DNA of 64,000 bases, taken from contig NZ_UNRA01000003.1 in NCBI RefSeq assembly GCF_900537075.1, positions 163,082 to 227,081 on the forward strand. The letters run 5' to 3'. The notes under the pieces were generated by a model, which saw only the letters and a program-made list of their open reading frames with translations, was not told the DNA's origin and did no database searches. The position numbers and the translations under genes are program-made. This stretch comes from Tropicibacter sp. Alg240-R139 (GTDB lineage Bacteria > Pseudomonadota > Alphaproteobacteria > Rhodobacterales > Rhodobacteraceae). Position 1 is the stretch's first letter. Every line of letters starts with the position of its first letter. Below, one piece after another: positions 17,410 to 25,548 of the stretch.

Positions 17410-17811
17410 ATGAGAATTGTCTACTACCTTACATGGCTGATGGTCGCTGTTTTTCTAGTTGGCGAAACAGCACGTAGAGGCGTTGGATATTTTTCCATCA
17501 ACGCCACAACAATGATCGAAGACTACTTGTGTGGCTTGTTGCTTTTGACAGCTGCTCTGGTCTGGCGCAGCGGTGCCATTTGGGGGCCGACGCTTATGGC
17601 TTCGGCTTGGGCTTACGCGACAGGGGGAATGTTTGTTCCCTTTGCAGCGCATCTGGAGGCTTGGCTCAGACAAGAGACCTTCCGGGCGGACCACCCGCAC
17701 GATGACGTGAATTCAGTCATATTGAAGGGGGTGATCTGGGCGATCTGCTTGGTTTGTTTCCTCGTTTCAATGAGGAATGTGGTCAGCAAGACCCAAGAGA
17801 CAAACCTATAA
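17410..17811 (+). CDS. Small integral membrane protein, unknown
   Basis: The 133-residue product is hydrophobic, with about four membrane segments: residues 3-18 (IVYYLTWLMVAVFLVG), 36-53, 57-76 and 103-120. I do not recognise the family; the layout resembles small DoxX- or DUF-type inner-membrane proteins. It starts at 17410 after AGGAAACAG and lies 83 bp after one DUF1254 gene and 54 bp before another, so the three are probably co-transcribed and the membrane protein may serve their secreted products. Confidence 0.7.
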   Translation: MRIVYYLTWLMVAVFLVGETARRGVGYFSINATTMIEDYLCGLLLLTAALVWRSGAIWGPTLMASAWAYATGGMFVPFAAHLEAWLRQETFRADHPHDDVNSVILKGVIWAICLVCFLVSMRNVVSKTQETNL

Positions 17812-17865
17812 GGAACCAACCCTGGAACAGTGATAAATGCTGAAAATAAGTCAAAGGATCATGGA

Positions 17866-18846
17866 ATGAAAAGAACCATTTTGCTCGCCGCGGCTGCCGC
17901 GGTAACGGCGACCGTCGCCCATGCAGAATCGATCACAGTAACCGAAGAAAATTTTCCGCAGGCCTACACCAACCTGCGCTTTGCAAAAATCATCGAAAAA
18001 GCCGGTGGCATCAATACCTTCCTGAAGATGCCGGTGCCAAGTAGCGATCCAGCAGAACAATTTGTCGTACGCATGAACCGCGACACTGACTATTCGACCT
18101 CGGTGTTCGATGTGTCTAGTCGAGAAGTGTACATCACCATCCCTGAGACAGACAAATACGTGACGACCCAGATCATCGATGAAAACCATGAAACGCAACG
18201 CATGATCTATGGGCCGGGTCGCTACAACATTACTGCAAAAACGGATTTCGCATTTGTGATCGTGCGAACCCTTGATCCGGATCTGCGCGACAACCTCGTT
18301 GTCGAAGCGCCTGAGCCACAACAATTCATCATACAAGACTGGGAAGAAGTGTCGTTTGAGGAAATCGAGGTTAAAGGGAATGCCGATTTTAGCGACGGCT
18401 ATCATCAGGCGACAGCCTACAGCAACGTCGAGAGTGGCCAGACATCCTATATGAATTATGTTGGTGCGGCCGGTGGTTGGGGCGGCGCGATGGTGCTGGA
18501 CAATATCTACCAGACAAGTCCCTACTTTGATGCAGACGCCTGCTATGAGACCACTTTCGTTGACCCGGAAGCGGAATATTTCTGGTCGGCAACGGTGTAC
18601 AATGCCGATGGCTACATGTTCAACGACGTCGCAAACGTCTCTAGTGAAATGGACCCGGAGCAAAACGCAGATGGCACGTTTACGCTGCGCTTTGGGTGTG
18701 CCGGCATGCCGAACAACATCCCGACCGTGGAAGGCAACACCACAGGAAAATTCAACGTCCTCATGCGCCATTACGGGCCCAGTCAAATGGTCAGTGACGG
18801 TGAATACGGCTACAATATGACTCAGTTTATCCGAAAAGTAGAATAG
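17866..18846 (+). CDS. Secreted DUF1254/DUF1214 protein (short form)
   Basis: The ATG at 17866 follows AAAGGATC and begins a signal peptide (MKRTILLAAAAAVTATVAHA). The 326-residue protein has an N-terminal DUF1254-like part (FVVRMNRDTDYSTSVFDVSS) and a C-terminal DUF1214-like part (AEYFWSATVYNADGYMFND, GKFNVLMRHYGPSQM). It is about 200 residues shorter than its upstream relative and clearly diverged, so the pair is not a recent duplication. A near-perfect hairpin follows at 18897-18922. Function is unknown; it probably acts in the periplasm. Confidence 0.85.
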   Translation: MKRTILLAAAAAVTATVAHAESITVTEENFPQAYTNLRFAKIIEKAGGINTFLKMPVPSSDPAEQFVVRMNRDTDYSTSVFDVSSREVYITIPETDKYVTTQIIDENHETQRMIYGPGRYNITAKTDFAFVIVRTLDPDLRDNLVVEAPEPQQFIIQDWEEVSFEEIEVKGNADFSDGYHQATAYSNVESGQTSYMNYVGAAGGWGGAMVLDNIYQTSPYFDADACYETTFVDPEAEYFWSATVYNADGYMFNDVANVSSEMDPEQNADGTFTLRFGCAGMPNNIPTVEGNTTGKFNVLMRHYGPSQMVSDGEYGYNMTQFIRKVE

Positions 18847-18896
18847 GTGCCTTTCACCCAAGTTCTGCCAAACAGATGGTCCAACAATCTCAACTC

Positions 18897-18922
18897 GGGA
18901 GCCTGAGTCTTTTCAGGCTCCC
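18897..18922 (+). terminator. Hairpin after DUF1254 operon
   Basis: GGGAGCCTGA and TCAGGCTCCC form a perfect 10-bp stem with a 6-nt loop, 50 bp past the stop codon. There is no clear T-run after it, so it may stabilise the transcript end rather than be a classic intrinsic terminator. Confidence 0.55.
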
Positions 18923-19266
18923 TGCGCGCATTTCACCAACTGGCATAGAGCAGCTTGAGGATGCATAGGAGACCTTGGTGCAAAACGCAGCGAACGGCGG
19001 CTCCCCGCCCGTGGTGTAGAAGGGCCATGTCTGCTTTGGGCTGCAAGCCGACGTCCGAACGGGATGGTAACTCAGCGTTGTTTGCAAAACACTCGTTTGG
19101 TCCGAACTAGGCAGTGCACCTATTAACTAATTTGGTTGCGGCGGGCGTATCAGACCAGTCAGAGGCATTGCCAACACACCACCTCCATCACTTGTTGCGC
19201 CTTCACGCGTGATAAAATGCTGGACCTCTTCGTCTGATGTTTCCCCCACAGTGACCATCTTTCCTC
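18923..19266. repeat. Degenerate dispersed repeat, no gene
   Basis: The part 18980-19080 shares exact 16-base words, in inverted orientation, with 14273-14288 and 10714-10729. No coding sequence is supported in this stretch. Confidence 0.45.
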
Positions 19267-19545
19267 CTGCCACCTGCCAAGATGTTGCTGGACGATAAAG
19301 GAGATGACTCCGACTGATTTCGGAAGACACTAGCTAAACGCGGCATCAAAGCGTGCATTCCAGCACGTCGAAGAAGGCGAAACTCTGCTGCTTGCGACGT
19401 CACGCTTTACTGAGCGCGAAATCGGGTCGAGACCTTGTTTGCCAAGCTGAAGGATTGGCGTCGTATCGCGACCGGCTGTGACCAATGTGGTGAACTGTTC
19501 CAGTCAGTAATCTGTATCGCCGCGACTGTCACCTTCTGGTCATGA
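19267..19545 (+). pseudogene. IS5-family transposase relic (C-terminal part)
   Basis: One frame reads through 93 codons with only two internal stops: LPPAKMLLDDKGDDSD, stop, FRKTLAKRGIKACIPARRRR, then a second stop, then ARNRVETLFAKLKDWRRIATG and ending CIAATVTFWS followed by TGA (19543-19545). This is the end of an IS5-family transposase, with the Glu of RNRVETLFAKLKDW being the third catalytic residue. The first stop replaces the Trp of the DADWFR motif. The N-terminal two thirds are absent. It is not the missing end of the element at 7416, since both contain the DADWFR segment. Confidence 0.8.
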
Positions 19546-19676
19546 ATCCTAAACCTAGAAGCCCCCGCCGGTCGACACTAACATCCCTCACCAACGCTGG
19601 AGATGTGGCAAATGCAATCGAGATCGCCAGGTATTTCGGGCAGCGCTAGTCAGAATAGACATCCATTTAACGCACT

Positions 19677-19967
19677 TCATTTCAGCGTTACCATCCAACG
19701 ACCACCCTTATCTTCGAGTTCATACTTGTATCGAAAACCGTTGCAGACGACATCGAAGCCAACGCTGAACACCCAACGTTGAAGACTCGAAATACTATCG
19801 CACTTATAGCCATTCTTTCGAACAAGCGCGCTTGCCTCGTTTGCTAGTTTCTGCGCATGGACTCTGAGTCCAACCGGTAGTCAAGATGGCATCTTTCTCC
19901 AGCGGCGCTGCTTGTACAGTGGAAACTGTCAAAAGGGCAGCAAGTGTCAGGGGGTAATGAGTTTCAT
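19677..19967 (-). pseudogene. Small secreted protein, frameshifted
   Basis: On the minus strand an ATG at 19967 begins MKLITP and, after one lost base in a C-run, continues LTLAALLTVSTVQAAPLE, a signal-peptide-like segment. A second frameshift leads to LANEASALVRKNGYKCDS, FSVGFDVVCNGFRYKYELED and KGGRWMVTLK before a TGA at 19677-19679. The C-terminal 60 residues with two cysteines look like a genuine small periplasmic domain that I recall from roseobacter proteins but cannot name. Two frameshifts make it a pseudogene. Confidence 0.55.
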
Positions 19968-20063
19968 AGTGAACCTGTCATAAACGTTTTCATCTCTTCG
20001 ATGATATCGAATGTATCTTAAAACAGGTATAGCTAAAAGCGGTGAGTGCGCCAGAACTCCGGT

Positions 20064-20323
20064 GTGAGACGAACCGAAAAAAGTCCCCTCCGCGATGTCC
20101 TCGCCCGCAATATGCGGCTCCTGCGTGCCGATAGAGGTTGGTCGCAGGAGTTTTTGGCGGCTGAAGCGGGGGAAACCGAACTTACTTGAGCGCGGTTGAA
20201 AGATCTGAGCAGAACATATCTGTCAACAACCTCTACAAGATTGCAAAGGCGCTGAACGTAACTGCAAGCGACTTATTGGATGAGAACTTACCGATCAGGT
20301 TGGTAGAGGCAAAACAGAAATGA
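20064..20323 (+). pseudogene. XRE family helix-turn-helix regulator, frameshifted
   Basis: From a GTG at 20064 the frame reads DVLARNMRLLRADRGWSQEF and LAAEAG, then loses register at a G/A run (about 20168-20173). One base further the normal continuation appears: NRTYLSAVERSEQNISVNNL, YKIAKALNVTASDLLDEN, with TGA at 20321-20323. Together they give a complete Cro/C1-type HTH protein of about 86 residues lacking one base. Such small regulators are typical of prophage and island modules. Confidence 0.75.
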
Positions 20324-20534
20324 GCCGTAGCGTTTGCGCACGGGGTGCGCCACGTTGCCTCGACGAAGCGCTGCCAAATTAACAGGCGCGCTTTTGAGTG
20401 GGTTTCTTGTTCTCGGAACGCCAAGTCGCAGAGATATTGTTTCCCCATTACGGCCGACAGGTGGACAGAGGGGTGGATAGGCATTCTTGATCTTCACTTA
20501 AGCCATGGAAAATACATGTAAATGTCAAGATTTT

Positions 20535-20621
20535 TGGTGCCCAGGAGAGGACTCGAACCTCCACGTCCATACGGACACTAGCACCTGAAGCTAGCGCGTC
20601 TACCAATTCCGCCACCTGGGC
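20535..20621 (-). tRNA. tRNA-Leu (anticodon CAG)
   Basis: The minus strand reads GCCCAGGTGGCGGAATTGG at the 5' end, an anticodon stem CTAGC/GCTAG around loop TTCAGGT (anticodon CAG), a variable arm of the class II type, a T-arm with GGTTCGAGTCC, and the closing acceptor strand CCTGGGC-A followed by an encoded CCA (20535-20537). The seven-pair acceptor stem is perfect. Its 3' end faces the mobile-element-rich region to the left, a common integration point for islands. Confidence 0.95.
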
Positions 20622-20637
20622 AGGTGTCGTGGGGCGG

Positions 20638-20666
20638 GACTTACGCTTAGCGGCGGGGAGCGTCAA
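20638..20666 (-). promoter_or_regulatory. Putative sigma-70 promoter of tRNA-Leu
   Basis: On the minus strand TTGACG (20666-20661) and TAAGTC (20643-20638) are separated by 17 bp, and the -10 element lies 17 bp before the tRNA 5' end. The -35 is near consensus, the -10 weak. Confidence 0.45.
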
Positions 20667-20842
20667 CTGGATTTTTTGAACTTTGTGAAACTTTTTTGAT
20701 GGCGCTGACCATGACCGTCCGTACACCGCTAATAATGTTGGTGGAATTGTACCTTAGTCGATCCTTTGCGGCATATTAGAACCTTGTTTGCGGGGGCTTG
20801 GAGCGGTACATCGAACTGTGTCTTAGTGAACAGGAGCCCCTC

Positions 20843-21826
20843 ATGTCGAAAATGGTCACGATCTATGGTGGATCTGGATTCGTCGGTCGCTATATCGCGC
20901 GGCGTATGGCCAGTGAGGGGTGGCGTGTTCGTGTCGCGGTTCGGCGACCGAATGAAGCAATGTATGTCAAAACCTACGGTGTCGTGGGGCAGGTCGAACC
21001 GATCCTGTGCAACATCCGTGATGATGCCTCGGTCGCAATGGCGATGAAGGGGGCCGATGTTGTTGTCAATTGCGTCGGAGTTCTGAATGAGCTGAGCAAA
21101 AACACATTCGACGCGGTTCAGGTCGACGGAGCAGAGCGCGTGGCACGTTTGGCTGCGGCCGAGGGGATCGAGCGCCTTGTCCATGTCTCGGCCATCGGGG
21201 CTGATGCGGAATCGGACAGTGAATATGCGCGCACCAAGGCCCAAGGTGAGGCTGCGGTGCTCGGGCATATGCCAAATGCCATGATCCTGCGGCCTTCGGT
21301 GATTTTTGGGACCGAGGATCAGTTTTTCAATCGCTTTGCTGGTATGACCCGCTTTGGTCCGTTCCTGCCTCTTGTCGGAGCAGAGACCAAGTTTCAGCCG
21401 GTGTTTGTGGATGACGTGGCAAAGGCGGCAGTCACTGGCGCCTTGGGCGGGGCCAATGGTGGTGTCTATGAATTGGGCGGTCCAGAAGTCGCGAGTTTCC
21501 GCGAATTGATGCAGGTGATGTTGGGCGTGATCCACCGTCGCCGTGCGATTCTGGGTGTTCCGATGTTTGTGGCCCGGATCATGGCGGGTGTGCTGGACAT
21601 TGCAAAGTTCGCGTCGTTCCAGTTGTTCCCCAATAATATTCTGACCCGTGATCAGGTGCGCAACCTGGGGCGTGACAATGTGGTGGCCGAGGGCGCCAAG
21701 GGTTTTGGCGATCTGGGGATTGAACCTGCAACGATGGAATCGGTGCTGCCGGACTATCTGTGGAAATTCCGCCCGTCAGGTCAGTACGACGCGATCAAGG
21801 ATTCGGCCAAGAACCTACGGACCTGA
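20843..21826 (+). CDS. NDUFA9-like NAD(P)-binding protein (atypical SDR)
   Basis: I choose the ATG at 20843, preceded by CAGGAG, giving 327 residues that begin at once with the Rossmann motif VTIYGGSGFVGRYIARRM. This matches the complex I NDUFA9 subunit / atypical short-chain dehydrogenase family of alphaproteobacteria. Further marks are VVNCVGVL, HVSAIGADAES, YARTKAQGE (the SDR Tyr/Lys positions are reduced in this subfamily) and ILRPSVIFGTEDQFFNRFAG. In bacteria these proteins are thought to assist quinone-linked respiration or to act as reductases; the substrate is unknown. Its stop codon abuts the uppP stop on the other strand. Confidence 0.85.
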   Translation: MSKMVTIYGGSGFVGRYIARRMASEGWRVRVAVRRPNEAMYVKTYGVVGQVEPILCNIRDDASVAMAMKGADVVVNCVGVLNELSKNTFDAVQVDGAERVARLAAAEGIERLVHVSAIGADAESDSEYARTKAQGEAAVLGHMPNAMILRPSVIFGTEDQFFNRFAGMTRFGPFLPLVGAETKFQPVFVDDVAKAAVTGALGGANGGVYELGGPEVASFRELMQVMLGVIHRRRAILGVPMFVARIMAGVLDIAKFASFQLFPNNILTRDQVRNLGRDNVVAEGAKGFGDLGIEPATMESVLPDYLWKFRPSGQYDAIKDSAKNLRT

Positions 21827-22630
21827 TCAGGCGTAGGCGTATACCAGCAGGACAATACCCAGGATCACCCTGTAGATGACATAGGGGGTGAAGCTGACGC
21901 TGCGCAACAGACGCATCATCAGGCTGAGTGCAAGCAGGGCCGAGGCAAAGGCCATGACGGCAGCAATTGCGCCGTCACGGGCAACAGCGGCATCAGCTTG
22001 TACAGCGACCTCTGCACCTAACAATGTACCGGATGCGATGATCGTGGGGATCGACATCAGCATGGCGATCCGGGCACCATCTTCGCGGCTGTAACCCAGG
22101 CGCCGCGCGCCGGTGATGGTGATGCCCGAGCGCGAAGTGCCGGGGATCAGGGCGATGGCCTGCCAGAGACCCATTAGGACCGCGTCTTTAAGGGTCCAAT
22201 CCTGTGCGGTTTTGGTCTCTTTCCCTGTTTGGTCGGCCCAGTAAAGGACGAGGCCAAAGATCAACATGGTCCAGCCGATTACAGCGACGGAACGAAGCGA
22301 GGCGCTGAGGCCGGTGACATGCAGGGCTAGGCCAAGCAGGACTGTGGGAATGGTGGCGACGATAAGGCCGGCGGCAAGGCGTGATCCTTCGGTGTCGATC
22401 TTGCCGGTTAGCGCGCGGGGGAGGCCTTGGAGCCCCAATTTGACGTCGGACCAGAAGTAGAGCACCACGGCGCCCAAAGTGCCGATGTGCACGGCCACGT
22501 CGATCACCTGGCCTTGATCATCCAGACCTGTCAGGCTTGGCAAAAGAATCAAGTGGCCGGAAGAGGATACGGGTAGGAATTCCGTGATTCCTTGAATCAG
22601 TGCGACAAGAAGTAATTGAAACAGAGGCAT
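21827..22630 (-). CDS. uppP: Undecaprenyl-diphosphatase UppP (BacA)
   Basis: A 267-residue inner-membrane enzyme that recycles undecaprenyl pyrophosphate to the monophosphate for peptidoglycan and other envelope polymers; overexpression in other bacteria gives bacitracin resistance. Both family signatures are present: QGITEFLPVSSSGHLIL (residues 13-29), with the catalytic Glu and Ser run, and LIPGTSRSGITI (about residues 162-173). Seven to eight hydrophobic segments are visible. Length is standard. It ends directly against the plus-strand SDR gene. Confidence 0.95.
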   Translation of the reverse strand: MPLFQLLLVALIQGITEFLPVSSSGHLILLPSLTGLDDQGQVIDVAVHIGTLGAVVLYFWSDVKLGLQGLPRALTGKIDTEGSRLAAGLIVATIPTVLLGLALHVTGLSASLRSVAVIGWTMLIFGLVLYWADQTGKETKTAQDWTLKDAVLMGLWQAIALIPGTSRSGITITGARRLGYSREDGARIAMLMSIPTIIASGTLLGAEVAVQADAAVARDGAIAAVMAFASALLALSLMMRLLRSVSFTPYVIYRVILGIVLLVYAYA

Positions 22631-22860
22631 TTTTTATGAACTCAGGTCAGGCGATTTTAGCTTGAAGGTCGGTATAAGTGCTTTGGTTCAAAAAGAAAGT
22701 CGATAATAAGAGCCGAATCGGACCTAACTTATTGCCTTTTTTGTCCTGAAATTCTAAACCACCTTCAGAAAACCCAAAATAAGGTCAGTATGGCTGACTT
22801 TTAATACCGCGCAGCGTCTTGTAGAGAGGCGCGACGTAGCCAATTCATGGAGTTTGACCC

Positions 22861-24294
22861 GTGGCCAAGCAACCGATGCTAAAATTCGTGCAAATCGATC
22901 GCGACATGCCCGCAAAGCGTGACGCCACTGTACGCAGGGAAGATTTCGACGAAATTTACGCCGAGTACGCCGCGGCCAAAGCTGAAGAACAAGCGAGCCG
23001 GTGCAGCCAATGTGGTGTACCTTATTGTCAGTCGCACTGCCCGCTGCACAACAACATTCCCGACTGGCTGCATCTGACCGCGACGGGCCGTCTGGAAGAG
23101 GCATATGCCACTAGCCAGGCCACCAACACTTTCCCGGAAATCTGTGGTCGCATCTGCCCGCAGGACCGTCTGTGCGAAGGTAACTGTGTCATCGAACAGT
23201 CGGGCCACGGCACCGTCACTATTGGTTCGGTTGAGAAATACATCACCGACACGGCGTGGGACAAAGGCTGGGTTCTGCCGAACGCACCCACACAAGAGCG
23301 CCTCGAAAGCGTTGGCATCATCGGCGGTGGCCCCGGCGGTTTGGCGGCGGCAGACATGCTGCGCAAGGCCGGTGTGCAGGTCACGGTTTATGACCGCTAT
23401 GACCGCGCGGGCGGGTTGCTGATGTATGGCATTCCGGGCTTCAAGCTGGAAAAAGACATCGTTCAGCGCCGCAATGATCTGCTGGCCGATGGCGGCGTGA
23501 AGTTTGAGCTGAACTGCGATGTGGACGCGGCCAAATTTGCCGAGATCCGTGAACAGCATGACGCCGTAATTATCGCCACAGGCGTCTATAAATCACGCGA
23601 TCTGGCCATGCCGGGCAGCGGTTTGGGCGGTATCGAGAAGGCGATCGATTTCTTGACTGCGTCGAACCGCAAAAGCTTTGGTGATGCGGTTGAAGAGTTT
23701 GACAATGGCCGCATGAATGCCGACGGCAAGAAGGTTGTTGTGATCGGTGGCGGTGACACCGCGATGGACTGTGTGCGCACCTCGATCCGACAGGGCGCGA
23801 CGTCTGTGAAGTGTCTGTATCGTCGCGACCGGGCCAACATGCCGGGTTCGCTGCGCGAGACGCAGAACGCCGAAGAAGAAGGCGTGGTATTTGAGTGGCT
23901 GAGTGCGCCCAAAGGGTTCACTGGCGATGACAGTGTCAATGGTGTGATGGTGCAGAAAATGCGCCTGGGTCAGCCCGATGCATCTGGTCGACAGGCGCCC
24001 GAAGTGATCGAAGGCGCGGATTACGTTGAAGAGGCCGATCTGGTCATCAAGGCGCTGGGGTTCGAGCCCGAGGATCTGCCGACACTGTTTGGTCAGACCG
24101 ACCTGCCCGTGACCCGTTGGGGCACCGTCAAGGCGGCGTTCCAGAGCGGTGAGACCGAGATGGACGGTGTCTATGCCGTGGGTGACATTGTCCGGGGTGC
24201 AAGCCTGGTGGTTTGGGCCATCAAGGACGGGCGCGATTGTGCAGATGCGATCCTGAAGAAGCTGGATGCTGCATCTGCGATCGCCGCTGAATGA
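22861..24294 (+). CDS. gltD: Glutamate synthase [NADPH] small subunit GltD
   Basis: A 477-residue flavoprotein that passes electrons from NADPH to the large subunit for the 2-oxoglutarate plus glutamine to two glutamate reaction. The N-terminal iron-sulfur region has CSQCGVPYCQSHCP (Cys48, 51, 56, 60) and a second group CGRICPQDRLCEGNC near residue 97-111. An FAD-binding motif IIGGGPGGLAAADMLRKAG lies near residue 154 and a NADPH site VVVIGGGDTAMDCVR near residue 294. It starts with GTG at 22861, with GGAG about 10 bp upstream. The partner gltB follows only after two unrelated genes, an unusual spread order. Confidence 0.95.
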   Translation: MAKQPMLKFVQIDRDMPAKRDATVRREDFDEIYAEYAAAKAEEQASRCSQCGVPYCQSHCPLHNNIPDWLHLTATGRLEEAYATSQATNTFPEICGRICPQDRLCEGNCVIEQSGHGTVTIGSVEKYITDTAWDKGWVLPNAPTQERLESVGIIGGGPGGLAAADMLRKAGVQVTVYDRYDRAGGLLMYGIPGFKLEKDIVQRRNDLLADGGVKFELNCDVDAAKFAEIREQHDAVIIATGVYKSRDLAMPGSGLGGIEKAIDFLTASNRKSFGDAVEEFDNGRMNADGKKVVVIGGGDTAMDCVRTSIRQGATSVKCLYRRDRANMPGSLRETQNAEEEGVVFEWLSAPKGFTGDDSVNGVMVQKMRLGQPDASGRQAPEVIEGADYVEEADLVIKALGFEPEDLPTLFGQTDLPVTRWGTVKAAFQSGETEMDGVYAVGDIVRGASLVVWAIKDGRDCADAILKKLDAASAIAAE

Positions 24295-24423
24295 GGGCGC
24301 AAATTCGCCTGTGACATGCGTGCACCAAGCGTGCACCACCCGTACACCGACGCCGCATACATTTGATGCGGCACTGCAGCCAAAGGGTCATAATCAATGA
24401 CCCACAAGCCGAAGGACAGGAAA

Positions 24424-25098
24424 ATGATCGCACGAATGACAGCTGCTCTGATCCTGAGCGTGTTTGGAGGAATGGCGTTCGCGCAGGAGGTGGCTGAGGT
24501 GCCAGAGGGCTGCACGCCGCTGGCAACTGTGCACAAGAACGAGTGCCGCACCTCGACCCTGTTGATGTGCGGACAGGACCGCCAAGTGCTGACCTTTGCC
24601 AATGGTCGTCCCGACATCGTGCATTTCTATGACGGTGATTGGGGGCTGGATGGGTTCCTGTATCAGGCCAACGCGCAAACCCGGTTTGAACGTAATCCGG
24701 GCGTGGGCGAGTGGCTGAATCTTGGCGATCTGATTGCCGACGGTCAGGACATCGAAGATGGCGTTCTGCTGTTTTCGACCCGCGTGGTGAAAAATCGCGA
24801 GTTCGTGGTTCAAGGCGCTTATTCATTGAGCGATGAGGTGGTCGATCTGAGCGGGCATGCGTTCCGCAAAGGCACGCTGCACCGCGAGTTGCAGCGCGAA
24901 GGGATCGACAGCAGCTGGTTGGGGTTCGATTTGGACATCTACGTGTCCGAGGCGCTGGGCCTGTTTGTCGAGGGTGACCTGACAAGCCACGCGCGGGATC
25001 GAGACTCGTTCACCGCCGATCACACGCCACGTGCGATCCGTTTCGAAGGTGAACCCGGATTTCTGGCAACGCGGTCTGACTTTGGCTGCGACGGATAA
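24424..25098 (+). CDS. Secreted protein of unknown function
   Basis: From the ATG at 24424 (after AGGACAGGAAA) a signal peptide (MIARMTAALILSVFGGMAFA) leads to a mature protein of about 204 residues. I do not recognise a named family. It has four conserved-looking cysteines (CTPLATVHKNEC, LLMCGQD and the final DFGCDG), likely disulfide-bonded in the periplasm, and a mostly beta-type pattern. It lies between gltD and gltB and 12 bp before the GFA gene, so it is probably co-transcribed with them. Confidence 0.65.
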   Translation: MIARMTAALILSVFGGMAFAQEVAEVPEGCTPLATVHKNECRTSTLLMCGQDRQVLTFANGRPDIVHFYDGDWGLDGFLYQANAQTRFERNPGVGEWLNLGDLIADGQDIEDGVLLFSTRVVKNREFVVQGAYSLSDEVVDLSGHAFRKGTLHRELQREGIDSSWLGFDLDIYVSEALGLFVEGDLTSHARDRDSFTADHTPRAIRFEGEPGFLATRSDFGCDG

Positions 25099-25110
25099 GA
25101 GGACAACGTG

Positions 25111-25548
25111 ATGACTGAACTGAATGGCCAATGCATGTGCGGCGCCGTGAGCGTCACGGCGACCCCCACAAGGAACGCGATTGGCGCTTGCCATTGTGAT
25201 ATGTGCCGCCGCTGGACCAGCTCGGCCTTGATGACCTTTCAGGCCGAGCCGGGCTATGCCGCGCTGGGCCCGGTCAAGACCTATGTATCGTCCGACTGGG
25301 CCGAACGCGCGTTCTGCGAGGAATGCGGATCGGCGTTATGGTACCGGATGACCGCGCCGGGGCCGATGCACGGCCAGACGCAGATGGCGGCCGGACTATT
25401 TGAAAATGCAGGCGGCAACACGCTGAGCCTGGAACTGTTTATCGACAAGAAACCCGAGGGTTACGCATTTGCAGGGGATCGCAAGCAGATCACCGAGGCC
25501 GCGATGTTGGCCATGTATGCCCAGTCGGAAGAAGGAGACAACCAATGA
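25111..25548 (+). CDS. GFA family (glutathione-dependent formaldehyde-activating type) protein
   Basis: A 145-residue zinc protein of the GFA/CENP-V fold. Its zinc-binding cysteines are in NGQCMCGAVSVTAT (start), CHCDMCRRW (about residues 28-36) and FCEECGSALWY (about residues 70-80). Members include Gfa, proposed to bind formaldehyde and glutathione, but most have no proven role. The ATG at 25111 is preceded by GAGGACAACGTG; the GTG one codon earlier is possible. It overlaps the gltB start by 4 bp (ATGA), so translation is coupled. Confidence 0.85.
   Translation: MTELNGQCMCGAVSVTATPTRNAIGACHCDMCRRWTSSALMTFQAEPGYAALGPVKTYVSSDWAERAFCEECGSALWYRMTAPGPMHGQTQMAAGLFENAGGNTLSLELFIDKKPEGYAFAGDRKQITEAAMLAMYAQSEEGDNQ

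Noticed and set aside
17851-18861. 336-codon minus-strand frame opposite the short DUF1254 gene
   Set aside because: The plus-strand frame has a signal peptide, ribosome site and family motifs; the minus frame has none.
19560-19650. Short coding-like stretch (AGDVANAIEIARYFGQR) after the IS5 relic
   Set aside because: Too short to assign; could be another relic but nothing supports a family.
15670-20375. Similarity between GCCTCGAACAAAGCGCTGCCA near 15682 and GCCTCGACGAAGCGCTGCCA near 20355
   Set aside because: Only about 20 bp with mismatches and different surroundings; insufficient to call a repeat or attachment site.
20330-20480. Possible integrase fragment on the minus strand left of the tRNA
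   Set aside because: I see no tyrosine-recombinase motifs; the frame of 83 codons has no diagnostic residues.
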